Shown here one piece after another: positions 48,190 through 58,964 of a stretch of DNA of 64,000 bases. The notes under the pieces are model-generated. The model was given only the letters and a program-made list of their open reading frames with translations. It did not search any database and was not told the origin of the DNA. Within the stretch, counting starts at the first letter, position 1, and every line of letters starts with the position of its first letter. The stretch covers positions 1,630,001 to 1,694,000 of the forward strand of contig WPIO01000011.1 of assembly GCA_009760855.2 (NCBI GenBank). Direction: 5' to 3'. This DNA comes from Cristatella mucedo (lineage: Eukaryota > Bryozoa > Phylactolaemata > Cristatellidae). The position numbers were made by a program, and so were the translations under genes.

Positions 48190-49690
48190 CAGATATGAAA
48201 TAATTGTAATAATAATAATAATAGCTCGTTTTTATTTCATTTCACCATATGAGGACTAAATCCCCAATGCATTTTACATATGCTGTAGAGGAAGCATATC
48301 AGTTTCTAACGATAATAATAGTAATAATAATAATACATTTGATATACATTAATACATTTGATATAGCACCCTCTGAGAACTTAAACTCTTTCTAGGCACT
48401 TTATATATGCTTCAAAGAAAGTGCAATCAAATGAGTAGTAGTAGCGTGCACAATTTCAGCATGCATGACATGCTTAGAGGTGACAGCATAGTTTCAGCAT
48501 GTATGTATGTATCTCCGTCTGTAACTCCACAGAGCCACTAAGACTATGTGGGTGTTACGCAGGAGAGTTTTTTATAGCGCACTCACAGCCTAAGCGGCTT
48601 TCGGTACGCATTCGGTAGCCAAAAGACTTTGTCTCCCTCAACAAAGAGAAAGTGGGAAGCATAGCAGAGTTAGGAGAGCAGTTGAGGTAGTGAGTAGCAT
48701 GGAAGTAGCAGCACAGGACCGCTGGAAAAAGGACTATTCGCAAAGATGGAGCAAATACTGTGAGGACTGGGGAGATTTTACCTTCTTTTTAAATGTCTTT
48801 TAGTTAGGCAAGATCGTAATGTCAGTCCGCAGTGAGTACTAGGCTTTTGGAGCGTAGAAGAGGCACGGTAGCTCATTGACTGTAGGTTCGTACCGTCGCA
48901 GCTATACGACTCGAGTCAGGTGATCGTGTGGCACAATAGAAAGCCTGATTAGCAAGCATTTCCGATAATCAGGCCATTGTAAGAGAATGAAAGAACCTAA
49001 AATTGAGTCGCAACATCTTATAGTCGATATGCTGCTTGATGGGAGGCCAAGGCAGGTCGGTGAGAAGCAGTGCAATATGGCGGTTGAGATCTTAGCGACA
49101 GAAGAGCCTAGTTGCAGAGTCTTGAGCCGACCGTGAGCGTTGTATTGCACTGGGAGTAAGACTTACCAGTAGGGAGTTACAGCAGTCTAAAGAGGATGTC
49201 GTAAATGCAAGGTTAGGCATCTGAAAGTATGCAGATTTGATTGTCGTGGAGCTGTCGTGATCATTTGAGGAAAGGTCATTTTGGGACAAAAAAGCCAGAC
49301 GATTCCGTGCAGATGCTACAGAAGATGTGTAGGCCGGTGTCATCTACTCACTAAAATCTCTCACTGAGACAGGACCTAAACATTGCAAAGCAGCGGCAGT
49401 TATGACCAAGCGAGACGATAATAGATCAAGAAAAACTTTTGAGATCGGCGATATGAAATGCTGCGTATAGATCAAAGGGAGCTAGCTGGCAGCCACTTCT
49501 TAACTCTCCGAAAGTAAGTTACGTACTGGTTTGACGTCCTTATTGCATAAGAGGTTGCACTAGTCTGCCAATACGCGTTCCATCGCCTTTGATAAATAGT
49601 ACATATATAGTGCATTAGACAATATAGTAAAACGTACAATACTTCACGACACTGGTCAGAATTTGCTTAAGTTCTCTTTGTCTTATTATT
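48190..49690 (-). pseudogene. Degenerate family A LINE(s) with a family B end fragment inside
   Basis: Minus-strand LINE-A 3' hairpin and tail at 48320-48420, followed by RT C-terminal remnants up to about 49690. A minus-strand family B 3' end lies at about 48500-48745 (TCTCCGTCTGTAACTCCACA on plus), so one LINE has landed in the other. Confidence 0.6.
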
Positions 49691-49935
49691 ATTATTTTTG
49701 CAGCCATCCCGATCTGCTACTTCCATGCTACTCACTACCTCAACTGCTCTCCTAACTCAGCTATGCTTCTCACTTTCTCGTTGTTCCACGAGATGAAGTC
49801 AATTGGCTACCGAGTGTGTACCGAAAGCCGCTTAGGCTGTGAATGAGTGCGTTATATAAAACTCTCCTGCGAAATACCCACTTAGTCTTTGCATCCTTGT
49901 GAAGTCACCGACAGAGATACATTTTATAATAGGGT
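49690..49935 (+). mobile_element. Family B LINE 3' end
   Basis: CTGCTACTTCCATGCTACTC, GAAAGCCGCTTAGGCTGTGA and a GACAGAGATACATT end, as in the copies at 55.2 and 63.4 kb. Confidence 0.7.
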
Positions 49936-50069
49936 AGTCACTGGAGCGACGGGATTTTATTTTACATTTTCCCGTCACCGTACCCGCTCACTCCTAGTCT
50001 TGGGGATGTGCTGCGGCAATACCATGGGCGAGTCTGCACTTTGCCTTCAGCACTAGTCCTGCTACTTAC

Positions 50070-50240
50070 TGGGCCGCGGTAGCCTAGGATTAATTTGCTC
50101 GCTTTTCATGACTAAGGTCGTAGGTTCGAATCCTGCGATTGTGTGATTATTTGTTTCAAACTGCAAGCGGCGGTGAGAGCCAATAGGGCTCTTCTTCCGC
50201 TAGACAAATGAGGCTGTCAAATCAACTAAGATTTGTTTTT
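50070..50240 (+). mobile_element. SINE-B copy
   Basis: Head GCGGTAGCCTAGGATTAATT, B box GTCGTAGGTTCGAATCC, CTGCAAGCGGCGGTGAGAGC and end TGAGGCTGTCAAATCAACTA. Confidence 0.75.
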
Positions 50241-50676
50241 AACATAACCGGAAAGATGAAAGACGAAAGACGAAAGAAGAAAGACGCTATGCCCCGCCAG
50301 TCAGCCACCTTAGTCGTTTTGGGCACATCTAAATTAAACCAAACTCTAAGATTTTTCACCAGTACAATCTAAATCGGCTCAATTATCGGATTCAGCAGCC
50401 GTCTAAGTACAGGTGCAACTTGTACTGCACAAGACTGGTTATCAATGAGTCGGCAGAGACCCGCCCATGGAGTTATCTCCACCGAGGCAAAAGTGACGCA
50501 GTTGACAGCTCGCCGAATCTACCAGTCGAGGAGACGTTTCGTCAGGCTAAGCCCAGCTCTTTAGGGGTCAAACCTTCTATTTGATGAGGGCATTGAAAGA
50601 AAAAAAATTATACGGTGCTCGTCATTGGCTTTAGTTTGCGTAATAGGTATAATATTTTTGCTTGACGTTGGTACAT

Positions 50677-50749
50677 GTTTCCATGGTGTAGCGGTTATCA
50701 CATCTGCCTAACACGCAGAAGGTCCCCAGTTCGATCCTGGGTGGAAACA
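50677..50749 (+). tRNA. tRNA-Val (anticodon AAC)
   Basis: A complete 73-nt cloverleaf. The acceptor stem GTTTCCA pairs with TGGAAAC (50742-50748) and A is the discriminator. The A box is TGGTGTAGCGG. The anticodon stem TCTGC/GCAGA frames the loop CTAACAC with anticodon AAC. The T arm is CCCAG-TTCGATC-CTGGG. A TTTTT run follows at 50752-50756 as a Pol III terminator. There is no intron and no CCA, as expected for a nuclear gene. Unlike the SINE heads nearby, all stems pair. Confidence 0.97.
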
Positions 50750-50999
50750 AATTTTTACTTCAGCCGTACTCGCAAAAAGGCAAGAAATTTTGATATTTCG
50801 GGCAAGAGCCGTCGCGTGGAGTGTGGATTACTGCAAATTAGTCGCCATCCACGTCGTGGCGGGTAATGCGTTGCTCACGAGTTCGAGCACTCTTCTGTGG
50901 GATGAGTATGGTTCAAGCTCGCCGCTTCCTTCGTTGGTCTGACTTAATCTCTCGCATACCCGTTCCTCACGAGAATGTGTGCACTGTTTACACCCGCTG

Positions 51000-51150
51000 G
51001 TATCAGGCCGGTGGTAAGGTGCTCGTATTGCAGCACCCAGGTTTCGGGTTCAAGTCCTACTGTGCATCCAATATTCCACTGCCCTCAAAAAGCTGGGCGA
51101 AAAAAGCGGCTCTTCTGCTGCTTTTAAAAAATGAGGCATTTTTATCTGTT
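51000..51150 (+). mobile_element. Degraded SINE-B
   Basis: GGCCGGTGGTAAGGTGCTCG head, GGGTTCAAGTCC B box, and a GGCTCTTCTGCTGCTTTT body end. Confidence 0.6.
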
Positions 51151-51159
51151 TACTTTCTA

Positions 51160-51675
51160 GTCTCCTCGGCAGGAGAGACAAAACGCTCGTCGCCGCTCGG
51201 AGTCACGTTTCTAACACTTCCGCTGCCGTCGACGCGAGCGCTGGGGAGCCTGCAGACGTCTGGCGCACCACTTTCGGTTCACCTTCGCCGGGCCCGTGCA
51301 TTTGAGTGCAGCTGTAAGGAGCTGCGAACGGGGGTAGCAGGTGGCCGGAAGCGGTCGTGCTGCCGCTACGTCCCGCCTCGAGTCGCCTCGAGTGGCCACG
51401 CACGATGCGCTAGCCAACGAACAGCAAGAAGGAAGCGGCAGTGCGAAAGTACTTTCACACTGCCGCCGACGAGAGAGGTTCACGCCTCCCAGCGACCGAG
51501 AGCTCATTTAAACTCGCTGAAACCATTAGACCGAAACTCGGTCAGCGTCCGCCAAGACGGCGGCCGCTTTCTGTCGCACGAGCTCCTCCTGGGGAAAGGG
51601 GGCAGAAACAAATTTCGGATCCGGCTGAACTTTCGAACGCTTAGCGAAGCAATATGGAAGCGTCCGAGAGCGAGA
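51160..51675. other. GC-rich island cut by a LINE tail
   Basis: CpG-rich sequence with several open frames. An ATG at 51654 (CAATATGGAAGCG) would start MEASESEKL and is interrupted within ten codons by a LINE-A tail. It may be a disrupted first exon or promoter. No product is assigned. Confidence 0.3.
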
Positions 51676-51679
51676 AACT

Positions 51680-51762
51680 TTCTTTGCAGCAAATGTAAAG
51701 GGCCTAGAAATAGATCAAGTTCTCTGATGGCACTATATCAAATGCATAGTTATTATTATTCG
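51680..51762 (+). mobile_element. LINE-A 3' tail
   Basis: TTTGCAGCAAATGTAAAGGG...TTCTCTGATGGCACTATATC and an ATTATTATT tail. Confidence 0.75.
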
Positions 51763-51764
51763 TC

Positions 51765-52960
51765 TAGTGTGTGCCTTTTAATAAGTGGTCTCACAACAGC
51801 TTTATTGAAAGATGCAACTGAATGTTCGATGCGCAGGACCGCAGAAAATCTGGACATCACAGAAGTGGAATCGTAGATATGGGAATCACAGGTATGGATA
51901 CAGCTGCGTTTACACGGCTGACTTTCCTCCTAAAACGGACAGATTTTGGACCGATTTCCCACAAATTTTGGTTACTACATCACCACAGGTCACCAAATTT
52001 TGGGGGCTAGAGCCACGTCAGCAGGCGCTCACGAAGGAGAATCTGTTTCTACTTTTTGGCTCCATGCTGGTCCTGCCGACCAATCAAAGCCCGTATGCTT
52101 ATTACGTACACCTCGCGGCCAAAATAAAAATGGCTGACATTCGTATGCTGGAGTTTTGTGAGGCTTTCAGAAAAAGTCCGTGAACATGGGATGCCTTTGC
52201 GTTGTAGTCAAGGCTTAAACATGTTCTAAATAGAATACGCCGTGCATCTGTTTATCAAATCCACCAACTATGCTCCCGCACACCCGTACCGTCACACATT
52301 AATTAGCACTGCTCACTTTCCCGAAAAAGCTTTTCTAAAATGCCCATCTTTCTCTCATTTATATTCTTCTCGTGCTACTCTACTATGTTGACTGCAGCGG
52401 CGAACTCAACTTCTTCGGATGACGGCTCGGCATCTTTTCGGGGGGGGGACTCTTTTCTTGCCAGCCTCCCGGATTAGAGCACGGGCTGTGGGCGGGACTA
52501 AGTCGGCCATCAAATCTGTCGTGCAAACGTCCCAACTAGGAGGAAAGTCGGCGTATGTCAGCAGGAAAGTCTGCCGTGCAAACGCAGCTTAAGGGGAATC
52601 TCGGACGTGGGGAGTCGCAGGTATGGGTAAGAACAACAATCGCAGGCAGGTCTAGGGGGTCTAAGGAGCCGATGATCTTTTTAGGCTGGGAAACGATCCC
52701 CCGGGACGGAGGTCAATCGCAGCATGCTTGAAGGTCAATCGCAGCATGCTTGAAGGCAGACATTGAAGTAAAGTAACTGAGGTTGAAGAGTAGTGTTGTG
52801 ATGTTATATTGGGGACGGACTCGGCGACGTTGTCACTAATGCTGACAAAGAAGCTACAGAAAAAACTATCTGCTAGATCGCCGTATATGATAGCTACGAA
52901 ATGATAGGTACGATACCCACAATACGGTGCCGATCAGGGAGAGGCAGTAGAGACAGACGG
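51765..52960 (-). pseudogene. Family A LINE fragment split by a DNA transposon
   Basis: 51765-51815 reads on the minus strand as NKAVVRPL-like RT sequence. About 52650-52960 resembles the region just before the RT. The segment between carries a TIR element at 51901-52589. Confidence 0.5.
51901..52589. mobile_element. Non-autonomous DNA transposon with terminal inverted repeats
   Basis: The left end AGCTGCGTTTACACGGCTGA (then CTTTCCTCC) matches the reverse complement of the right end, AGCTGCGTTTGCACGGCAGA (then CTTTCCTGC). A second inner inverted match involves ACTTTCCTCCTA. TA dinucleotides flank both ends as a possible target duplication. The interior has no transposase frame. The superfamily is not assigned. 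Confidence 0.65.
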
Positions 52961-52999
52961 CTAAAGGTCGAAAGCAGCATTTCGGCTGGAGAATCCTGG

Positions 53000-54860
53000 A
53001 TAGCCCCCTTTTTCTCTTTTAAAACAAGACGTTCGATCTGACCGATCGGGACCGATGCGCTAGGCCTAATCATCGCTGTGTGAAACCGAGCAACGGTACA
53101 CGGTACACGGCGAACGAGGTGCTAGCTGCTTCGTGGGCACGCGATGATAAGTTTGACTAACGTGACCCACGTGGCCTCTGAGCGGAGCGAGGATAATCCT
53201 CCAGTGCCGTTAACAAATACCAGCAAAGTCGAACTCGAAGTTCCTGCTTGGATTCTGCATACGCCTCGGCGACAATGAAGTGCAACTTTGTAGAAAACTT
53301 TATTCCTAGCAGCTAATTAATCACACACTAAAATATTTCTAGAGTGCTGACTGCGAAACCTCTCACTAAAGAAACTTGTTTGGTGGCAGACGCCGATTCA
53401 CTTGGCGGCAAATCTTACAGATTGGGACCCAAGATTTTTTTAATTCAGAGAAGCTCAGCCAAGGATACTGACTGTCTGCTTGTCTGCCATACGGCGAAGT
53501 ATTGGCGGTTGGCCATCGCATTAGGAAGATCGAGAAGACGCCCAATCGTAATGAGAACGCAGGCATAATCTAACACTGCGAAGCGGCTTTTTTGTGTGTA
53601 ATCAACATGTAAAGGTACCAGAATTGATCCAACGCAAGAGGCCTAGCAGATTCCGAAATAGTCACCAAGGCACCACGACATGTCGTGCTTTCGCTAAGCG
53701 GTCCTTGTAGTAGCCCGGAATGTCAACGCATATTGGTTATACAGTGAACGATTCATAGCAGTTTCATTTACGAGTTACCCTTGCTACCCATACTATTTCC
53801 CGAGAGACCATGTCTCCGATTCAGTGATGAAATCTTCGTATTTAATCAAAACCAGCACCCTCTACTGGGTCATTCATTGAGCCGGCGGAGTGAGGTTCGT
53901 AAACCGATTACACCGGTATCACAGACTAAAGTCGAACTGGAAAAAATCCTGCGCGAGCAGATAGCTGAGTTCGCCACTTTGTCAGCAGAACTTATTTGAG
54001 GCCTTCGCAAAGCGGTATGAGTTTATTCTCGTGACTATTTTTTTCGAGATATCCGAAAAGCTAACCGGAGAGGTCACGAGGGTACAGTTACGGGGAATTT
54101 GGAGCAGACAAGCACACCGCCATCTTACCACGCTGACCGCCATCTTACTCCGCTCGGAAATGAGCACTCTCCCCGAGCCAATTGCTCTCACGAAGCTTCA
54201 AGCACTCGGGACAAAGCGAAGCTGTCAACTTCTTTGGCTGAAATCTATCAAAGGGGGCTGAGCCTTAGGCCTCAGGTTGAAGCGAGAGAACATTGGATTC
54301 AGACAAATCTATCACTGCCCCCGAGTCACAAAGGCAAAGCTTGTGGGGAATAGTGATCATTTTCTATACTTTTGATGCACGAGTAATTGTGAAATAATTG
54401 CTACTACCCAGCAACAAGAGCTGTCGCACTGTGTGGCTTAGTGTACTGGAGAGGCTCACAGACGCGAATACACCGTATCGGCACGAACGCAATCCGGGGT
54501 TGATTACCGCCATGCCTGCACACCGTTACCTACACGCCAAGCCTGCGGCGTGGAAAATGTGAATGTCGCCGCCGCCTGGGTGTTCCACTATTCAAAAGCT
54601 CTTGATTTATTATTTCATCATTCAAAAGCCAGCCTCAAAGCTGCAGAGGTCGAGTGGCAGTATCGAATCGAATGCAGAGCACGTGGGTGGCAGTTCGCAT
54701 CCCACGATGCCCTCCTTCCTTCATGCACTGTCACTTTGGAATGCTACATCGGCCAGACTACAACAGCCATGCGGCTCCTGAATTACTACCTACGCGAACC
54801 GGATATGCTACATGATGTACTCACTATTCACTTATTCCCGGAGCTTCGAGCCTGACATAA
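53000..54860 (+). other. Region with unassigned coding-like plus-strand frames
   Basis: Three frames look more protein-like than chance. One is near 53830-53999, ending VELEKILREQIAEFATLSA and ELI* after an AG acceptor. One ends near 54353 with SLAEIYQRGLSLRPQVEARE. One is 54550-54855, containing LDLLFHHSKASLKAAEVEWQ and LLNYYLREPDMLHDVL. I recognise no family and cannot connect them. Confidence 0.3.
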
Positions 54861-54864
54861 TAAC

Positions 54865-55140
54865 ATTAATAATAAATTTGTGTAGCCCTCTCACAGAACT
54901 GAATTTCTTTCTAGGCACTATACATTCTATATAAAAATGCTATATAAAAGGAAATAGAACGATAGAGCGGCGGTAGTATAGAAAGCATTGCCAAATGATT
55001 GGTGGTAATATCCGCAAGCAACAGGCATAGTGTAAGCCGCAGAGACTGGCGATCACGCTTCCTTTGCAGCAGGTGTAAAGTGCCTAGAAAGAGGTTCGAG
55101 TTCTCTGAGGGCACTAAAATAGATGTGTCGTTATCTCTCT
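54865..55140. mobile_element. Two opposed LINE-A tails
   Basis: The minus tail is at 54868-54940 and the plus tail at 55050-55135 (AAAGTGCCTAGAAAGAGGTT...GAGGGCACTAAAAT). Both show the terminal hairpin. Confidence 0.65.
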
Positions 55141-55164
55141 GTGGATATGAAATAGACTGGCTTA

Positions 55165-55425
55165 CGTTAGCGACTACTCTCCTACTGCCGACTATGGCTC
55201 ATCCTTTTCAGCGGTCCTGAGCTGCTACTTCCATGCTACTCACTACCTCGACTGCTCTCCTGACTCTGCTATGCTTCCCACTTTCTCTTTTGTTGCGAGA
55301 GACGAAGTCCGTTGGCTACCGAATGCGTACCGTAAGCCGCTTAGGCTGTGAGTGCGCTATACAAAACTCTCCTGCGTAGCACCCACGTGGTCTGTATGAC
55401 TTTGTGGAGTTACAGACGACGCTCC
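55165..55425 (+). mobile_element. Family B LINE 3' end
   Basis: TGAGCTGCTACTTCCATGCT, TAAGCCGCTTAGGCTGTGAG and TTTGTGGAGTTACAGACG. It is close to the copy at 63.4 kb. Confidence 0.75.
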
Positions 55426-55718
55426 GTATTGCTGCTGCATTCCGCTACTGTCAGCATTCGGCTTCGCGAGCATCCGGGTAGTCGACGTCCGCGAATGCTG
55501 CTCGTCGACCTCGCCTCGTGGCTCCGTGGCGTCTGCTTCTTTGGCGTCTGTCGGCAAGGACCGGCGCTTTAGGGCTACGAGCGTTTCTCGACGTACGAGC
55601 TCTGGAGAGAAAAAGTCGCTGCTAGCAGCGTTCGCTTTATATTCGTACCGACACGCACGCGTCAGTTGCACGTCGCATACAATGTCGGGCCACGAGAGAC
55701 CAGTAGCGGCTCACTCAG

Positions 55719-56583
55719 CTAGGTGCGAGCATTGCAAGGATCGTCGCTGGCTCGCAGCAGTGCCTCGGCTAGGACAATCGCTGAACAGCTACGAGGCGAC
55801 TCGACGTCTGAGCCGTACGACGGGTGAGTTTCGCAAAGGCGAGCGTATCTCTCTGGCGTGGCTGCGCGAGGCGCCGGCCGCGCGGCTGGCTTAGCAATGT
55901 CTCGCATATCGGCGGCTGAGCGAACGCCCACGTTTGGCGAGCTCGTGCGCAACTGGGCCGCCGGGTGCCTGGTGTTCGGCAGTCGGGAATTTCGCCGTTC
56001 GATCTCGCGTTCAGCCGAGCGGCCGTTGTAGCTGACGGCCTGACGAACGCCTGACCGCCGAGCTCCGCGCGGATACATGTATTCGGGAGCGTATCGCATG
56101 GGAAAACTGTGCAGTGCTGGCGGCGGCGGCATGTCAGCAATGGCACTGAACTCGGGCTGCACGACCTCGTTAGATAGGTGCTGTCGTGCTCTCGCCGGCG
56201 CCTCCTGCACAGAGCTCGCGGCACCGCCGCCGCCGCTCGTTAGCCGAAACCTTCCCGTCGCTCTCGCCGAGGCGAGAGCGAAGGCTAAGCGCACGACTAA
56301 CGAGGTGGCGCCCGGTAATCGGCGGCGGCGGCGATCGGGTCGTCGATGCTCACCCGCAACGAGCGGCGGCGACACTAATTACTCCCGATCGCAGGCGAGA
56401 CGAGAGCGAGGCTGCTGCACCACCAAAGCCGCCGCCGCCGCCGAGGCTGCGCTTGCGAGGCGGCAGCAGCTCGGGTTCGCGTGGCCGGTGCCGCCGTCGG
56501 TCGTGGGCCCTGCGAGCCCTGCGGCCCTGCGACGACGACGTTCGAAGCGCCTGGGTGGATATTCGCAGCTCCTCGGGCGCCAT
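55719..56583 (-). CDS. Candidate two-exon gene in a GC-rich island
   Basis: Exon 1 (56583-56354) starts MAPEELRISTQALRTSSSQG, is rich in Arg and Gly, and ends in phase 2 at CGG|GTGAGC. An acceptor TTCAG at 56146 joins in matching phase to a frame ending at TAG (55719): ADMPPPPALHSF, YAPEYMYPRGARRSGVRQA, SAEREIERRNSRLP. Total 218 aa. The composition suggests a disordered basic protein. The family is unknown. A competing plus-strand frame begins at ATG 55682 (MSGHERPVAAHSARCEHCKD), lies about 40 bp downstream of a TTTATAT, and has a GTGAGT donor. The strand is therefore not settled. Confidence 0.35.
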
Positions 56584-56774
56584 GCAAATGAACCATATAT
56601 TTGTCATTTTTACACTCTGAAGAAAGCGCTGCTGCGATGCTGCTTCGAGGCCGCCCGGCGATAAAGAAGGCGTTCGCTTATCGGCGAGCGAGCTCGCGAC
56701 CACATGTATGTCCTATCCAGTTTGGGACGACGCCGGCGGCTATCGAATGCTGGTCCGCTTCCTTTACAGTTAGT

Positions 56775-57450
56775 AATAATAATAACAATAATGCACTTGA
56801 TAAAGCGCCCTCGGAGAACTTAATCTCTTTCTAGGCGCTGCACATTTGCTGCAAAGGAAAATGCAACTGAATAGTAAGTAAAATCATGCTTGAAAAACAA
56901 ACAAGATGAATAATATGGTTAGGGGTGACAGGCACAGGGTCAGCATGCAAATGTGGTTAGTGGTAGCATGCACAGTGTCAGCACGCATAAGCACATCAAG
57001 GACGAATCACAGGGACCCACTAAATGCTGTCCTAAATAGGTGTGTTTTTAAGTTTCTTTTAAATGTGGTCAGGTCAGGGGATGTTCTGACGCAGGTCGGG
57101 AGGGAGTTCCAGGCTTTGGGAGCATACGAACTAAATGCACGGTCTCCAAAGGATTTAAGGTTTGTACGAGGTATTTGTAGACTGTTGGATTCCGAAAAGC
57201 GGGTGGTACGATGCTTGGCCTGATGGGGGAGTATATCTGAGAGATAGGCTGGAGCCATAGAATGAAGGGACCTAAAAGTGAGCGATAAAACCTTGATGTC
57301 AATCCGTTGCTTGACTGGGAGCCAGTGCAGGTCGGCGAGAAGTGGAGTAACGTGGCAACAGCGACGCTCACGATAGACAAGCCTGGCTGCAGAGTTTTGC
57401 ACCAGCTGCAATCGCCTGATCGCACATGCTGGGTGGCCAGTAAGCAGTCC
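56775..57450 (-). pseudogene. 5'-truncated family A LINE
   Basis: AAT tail at 56775-56790, 3' hairpin, 3' UTR, and frame 57007-57411 encoding an intact RT C-terminus (HWLPVKQRIDIKVLSLTF). It is very close in sequence to the 35.6-kb copy, so it is probably young. It ends abruptly at about 57450 against the GC-rich island. Confidence 0.85.
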
Positions 57451-57459
57451 GGGTAGCGA

Positions 57460-58135
57460 GCCTCGCTACTCCACACCGCTGCTTCGTCGAAATCGGTCCA
57501 GCGAATCAGAGTGAAGTTCGCTCGCTCCCCTTTTTAAATAGCTACGCCGGTCGGCTGGCCCGAACGTGCTGGCGGTCTGGGCGCAGCCGCCGCCGCCGCC
57601 CTCGCTCTCGCGGTCTTCCGCAAACACGGGACAGACAAGGGAGCGGACGCGACAGCCGCTTCTGCGGTGGCGGCTGCGCTGGCGGCTGCGGCTGCGGAGA
57701 CGTCGCGGCTCTGCGTGCGAAGAAAGAAAACAAGCAATTAGCACCGCCGCTCACTTACCTTCGACGAAGGCTTTCACGGCGAATCGACCGAGTAAATATT
57801 TGGCCCGAAAACGGGGTCACTGGGTTGAGCGACGGACGGACTCCCGCGCTTTGTAGTCACTCGAAGGCGCGGCGAGAAGGCGCTATCCGAGCCAGGCAGA
57901 GCCGGCTTAAAGCGGCGACAATGCCGCTCCCCTGCGGCGGCCGGGGGCAGCTCGCCCGAAAGCGTCTGCTTCAACTCGAGGCCGCGAGCTCGAGGCCTGA
58001 CGCAGGCAGAGCAGCCGGACGCCGGTCAGCAACGAGCGCCCGTGCGGAGATTGAACGTCCGGCGTTTCGACGTACATCCCGATGCGCGTCTCTCGCCATC
58101 CGGTCCATTCGACTCTAGCGCACGCCTAAGAGTGA
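57460..58135 (-). other. GC-rich island with a possible 48-bp intron
   Basis: On the minus strand a strong donor (CGAAG|GTAAGTG, 57758) is followed 48 bp on by a TTTTCTTTCTTC tract and CGCACGCAG acceptor (57711). The joined frame reads SIRRESLRR, then RAATSPQPQPPAQPPPQKRL to a stop. An alternative frame is alanine-rich. This may be a promoter-proximal exon pair or 5' UTR. No product is assigned. Confidence 0.35.
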
Positions 58136-58264
58136 ATCTGACGCCACGCCAGCCCGAAAGGGCGGCGGCAACATTTGACCTCTCTTCTGGATTAGCTCAT
58201 CCCAGAGAAAAAGGGGCGTGACTCGTTGTTGGAGAATCAAGTTCGGAGTAGGATGTGGAACGGA

Positions 58265-58590
58265 CTCCGAAAGTAACTTAATCTCCGTTCAGCTAGCCCG
58301 CAATCTTGGTCATCAAATGCATTCACCTTGACCTCGGATGGGGCGAGAGCCTTAACCATTGGACCAAACCCAGGGAAACTAAAGTCCGGCCGATTCAGCT
58401 GCCTCGTGTACATGAGCGGCTGTAGAGCTTGCCTCGTGTACATGAGCGGCAGTAGAGCCTGCCTCGTGTACTCTTCGGCAGTAGAGCCGGCCTCGAACGG
58501 CTCTCGCTTGCAATCGGCAATCTGGGATGGCCTACTCCACGACTTGGAGTCACCACCTGGGTTGTTAAAAGGCGAGCACCTTTTAAATAT
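58265..58590 (-). mobile_element. SINE-A remnants
   Basis: The head, on the minus strand, is GGGTTTGGTCCAATGGTTAA near 58350-58375, followed by GGTCAAGGTGAATGCATTTG. A second head fragment (GGTGCTCGCC on the minus strand) lies at about 58572-58582. Confidence 0.55.
58401..58489. repeat. Three 30-bp tandem repeats
   Basis: Three consecutive units start GCCTCGTGTACATGAGCGGC (third unit GCCTCGTGTACTCTTCGGC) and are 30, 30 and 29 bp long. They sit between two SINE-A head fragments. Confidence 0.92.
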
Positions 58591-58964
58591 TGAGCTCAAG
58601 CATTGCAGATGCTGCAGCCATAAAGTTACTAGTACTCAACAGAACGCTACCGTTGTGAGAGTTTCAGCACAGCCGAAACTGTCTCGAGCGGTTAGCTGCA
58701 CACTGTCGCCCTGTCAGCTGTCACGCTAGCGGCCTCTTTTTCACGCATTTGCTGCCGTGTGTCTGCAGCTCTCACACATGCATGCTCACACATTCACAAG
58801 TGAGTCAATAAATACTCGAGTTTAAAAAAATACTAATATAAATACAATAAATCTATAACAAATACTTGAGCATTAAAAAATAATAATATAAATACAATAA
58901 ATCTATTTACTCAGCCTTAGCACACGGGGTGGCAGCTACATGTTGTTGAGCTACTATACAAATA

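Noticed and set aside
50866-51876. 336-codon plus-strand frame
   Set aside because: It crosses a SINE-B, a CpG-rich island, a LINE-A tail and a minus-strand LINE fragment in sequence, so it is a chance frame.
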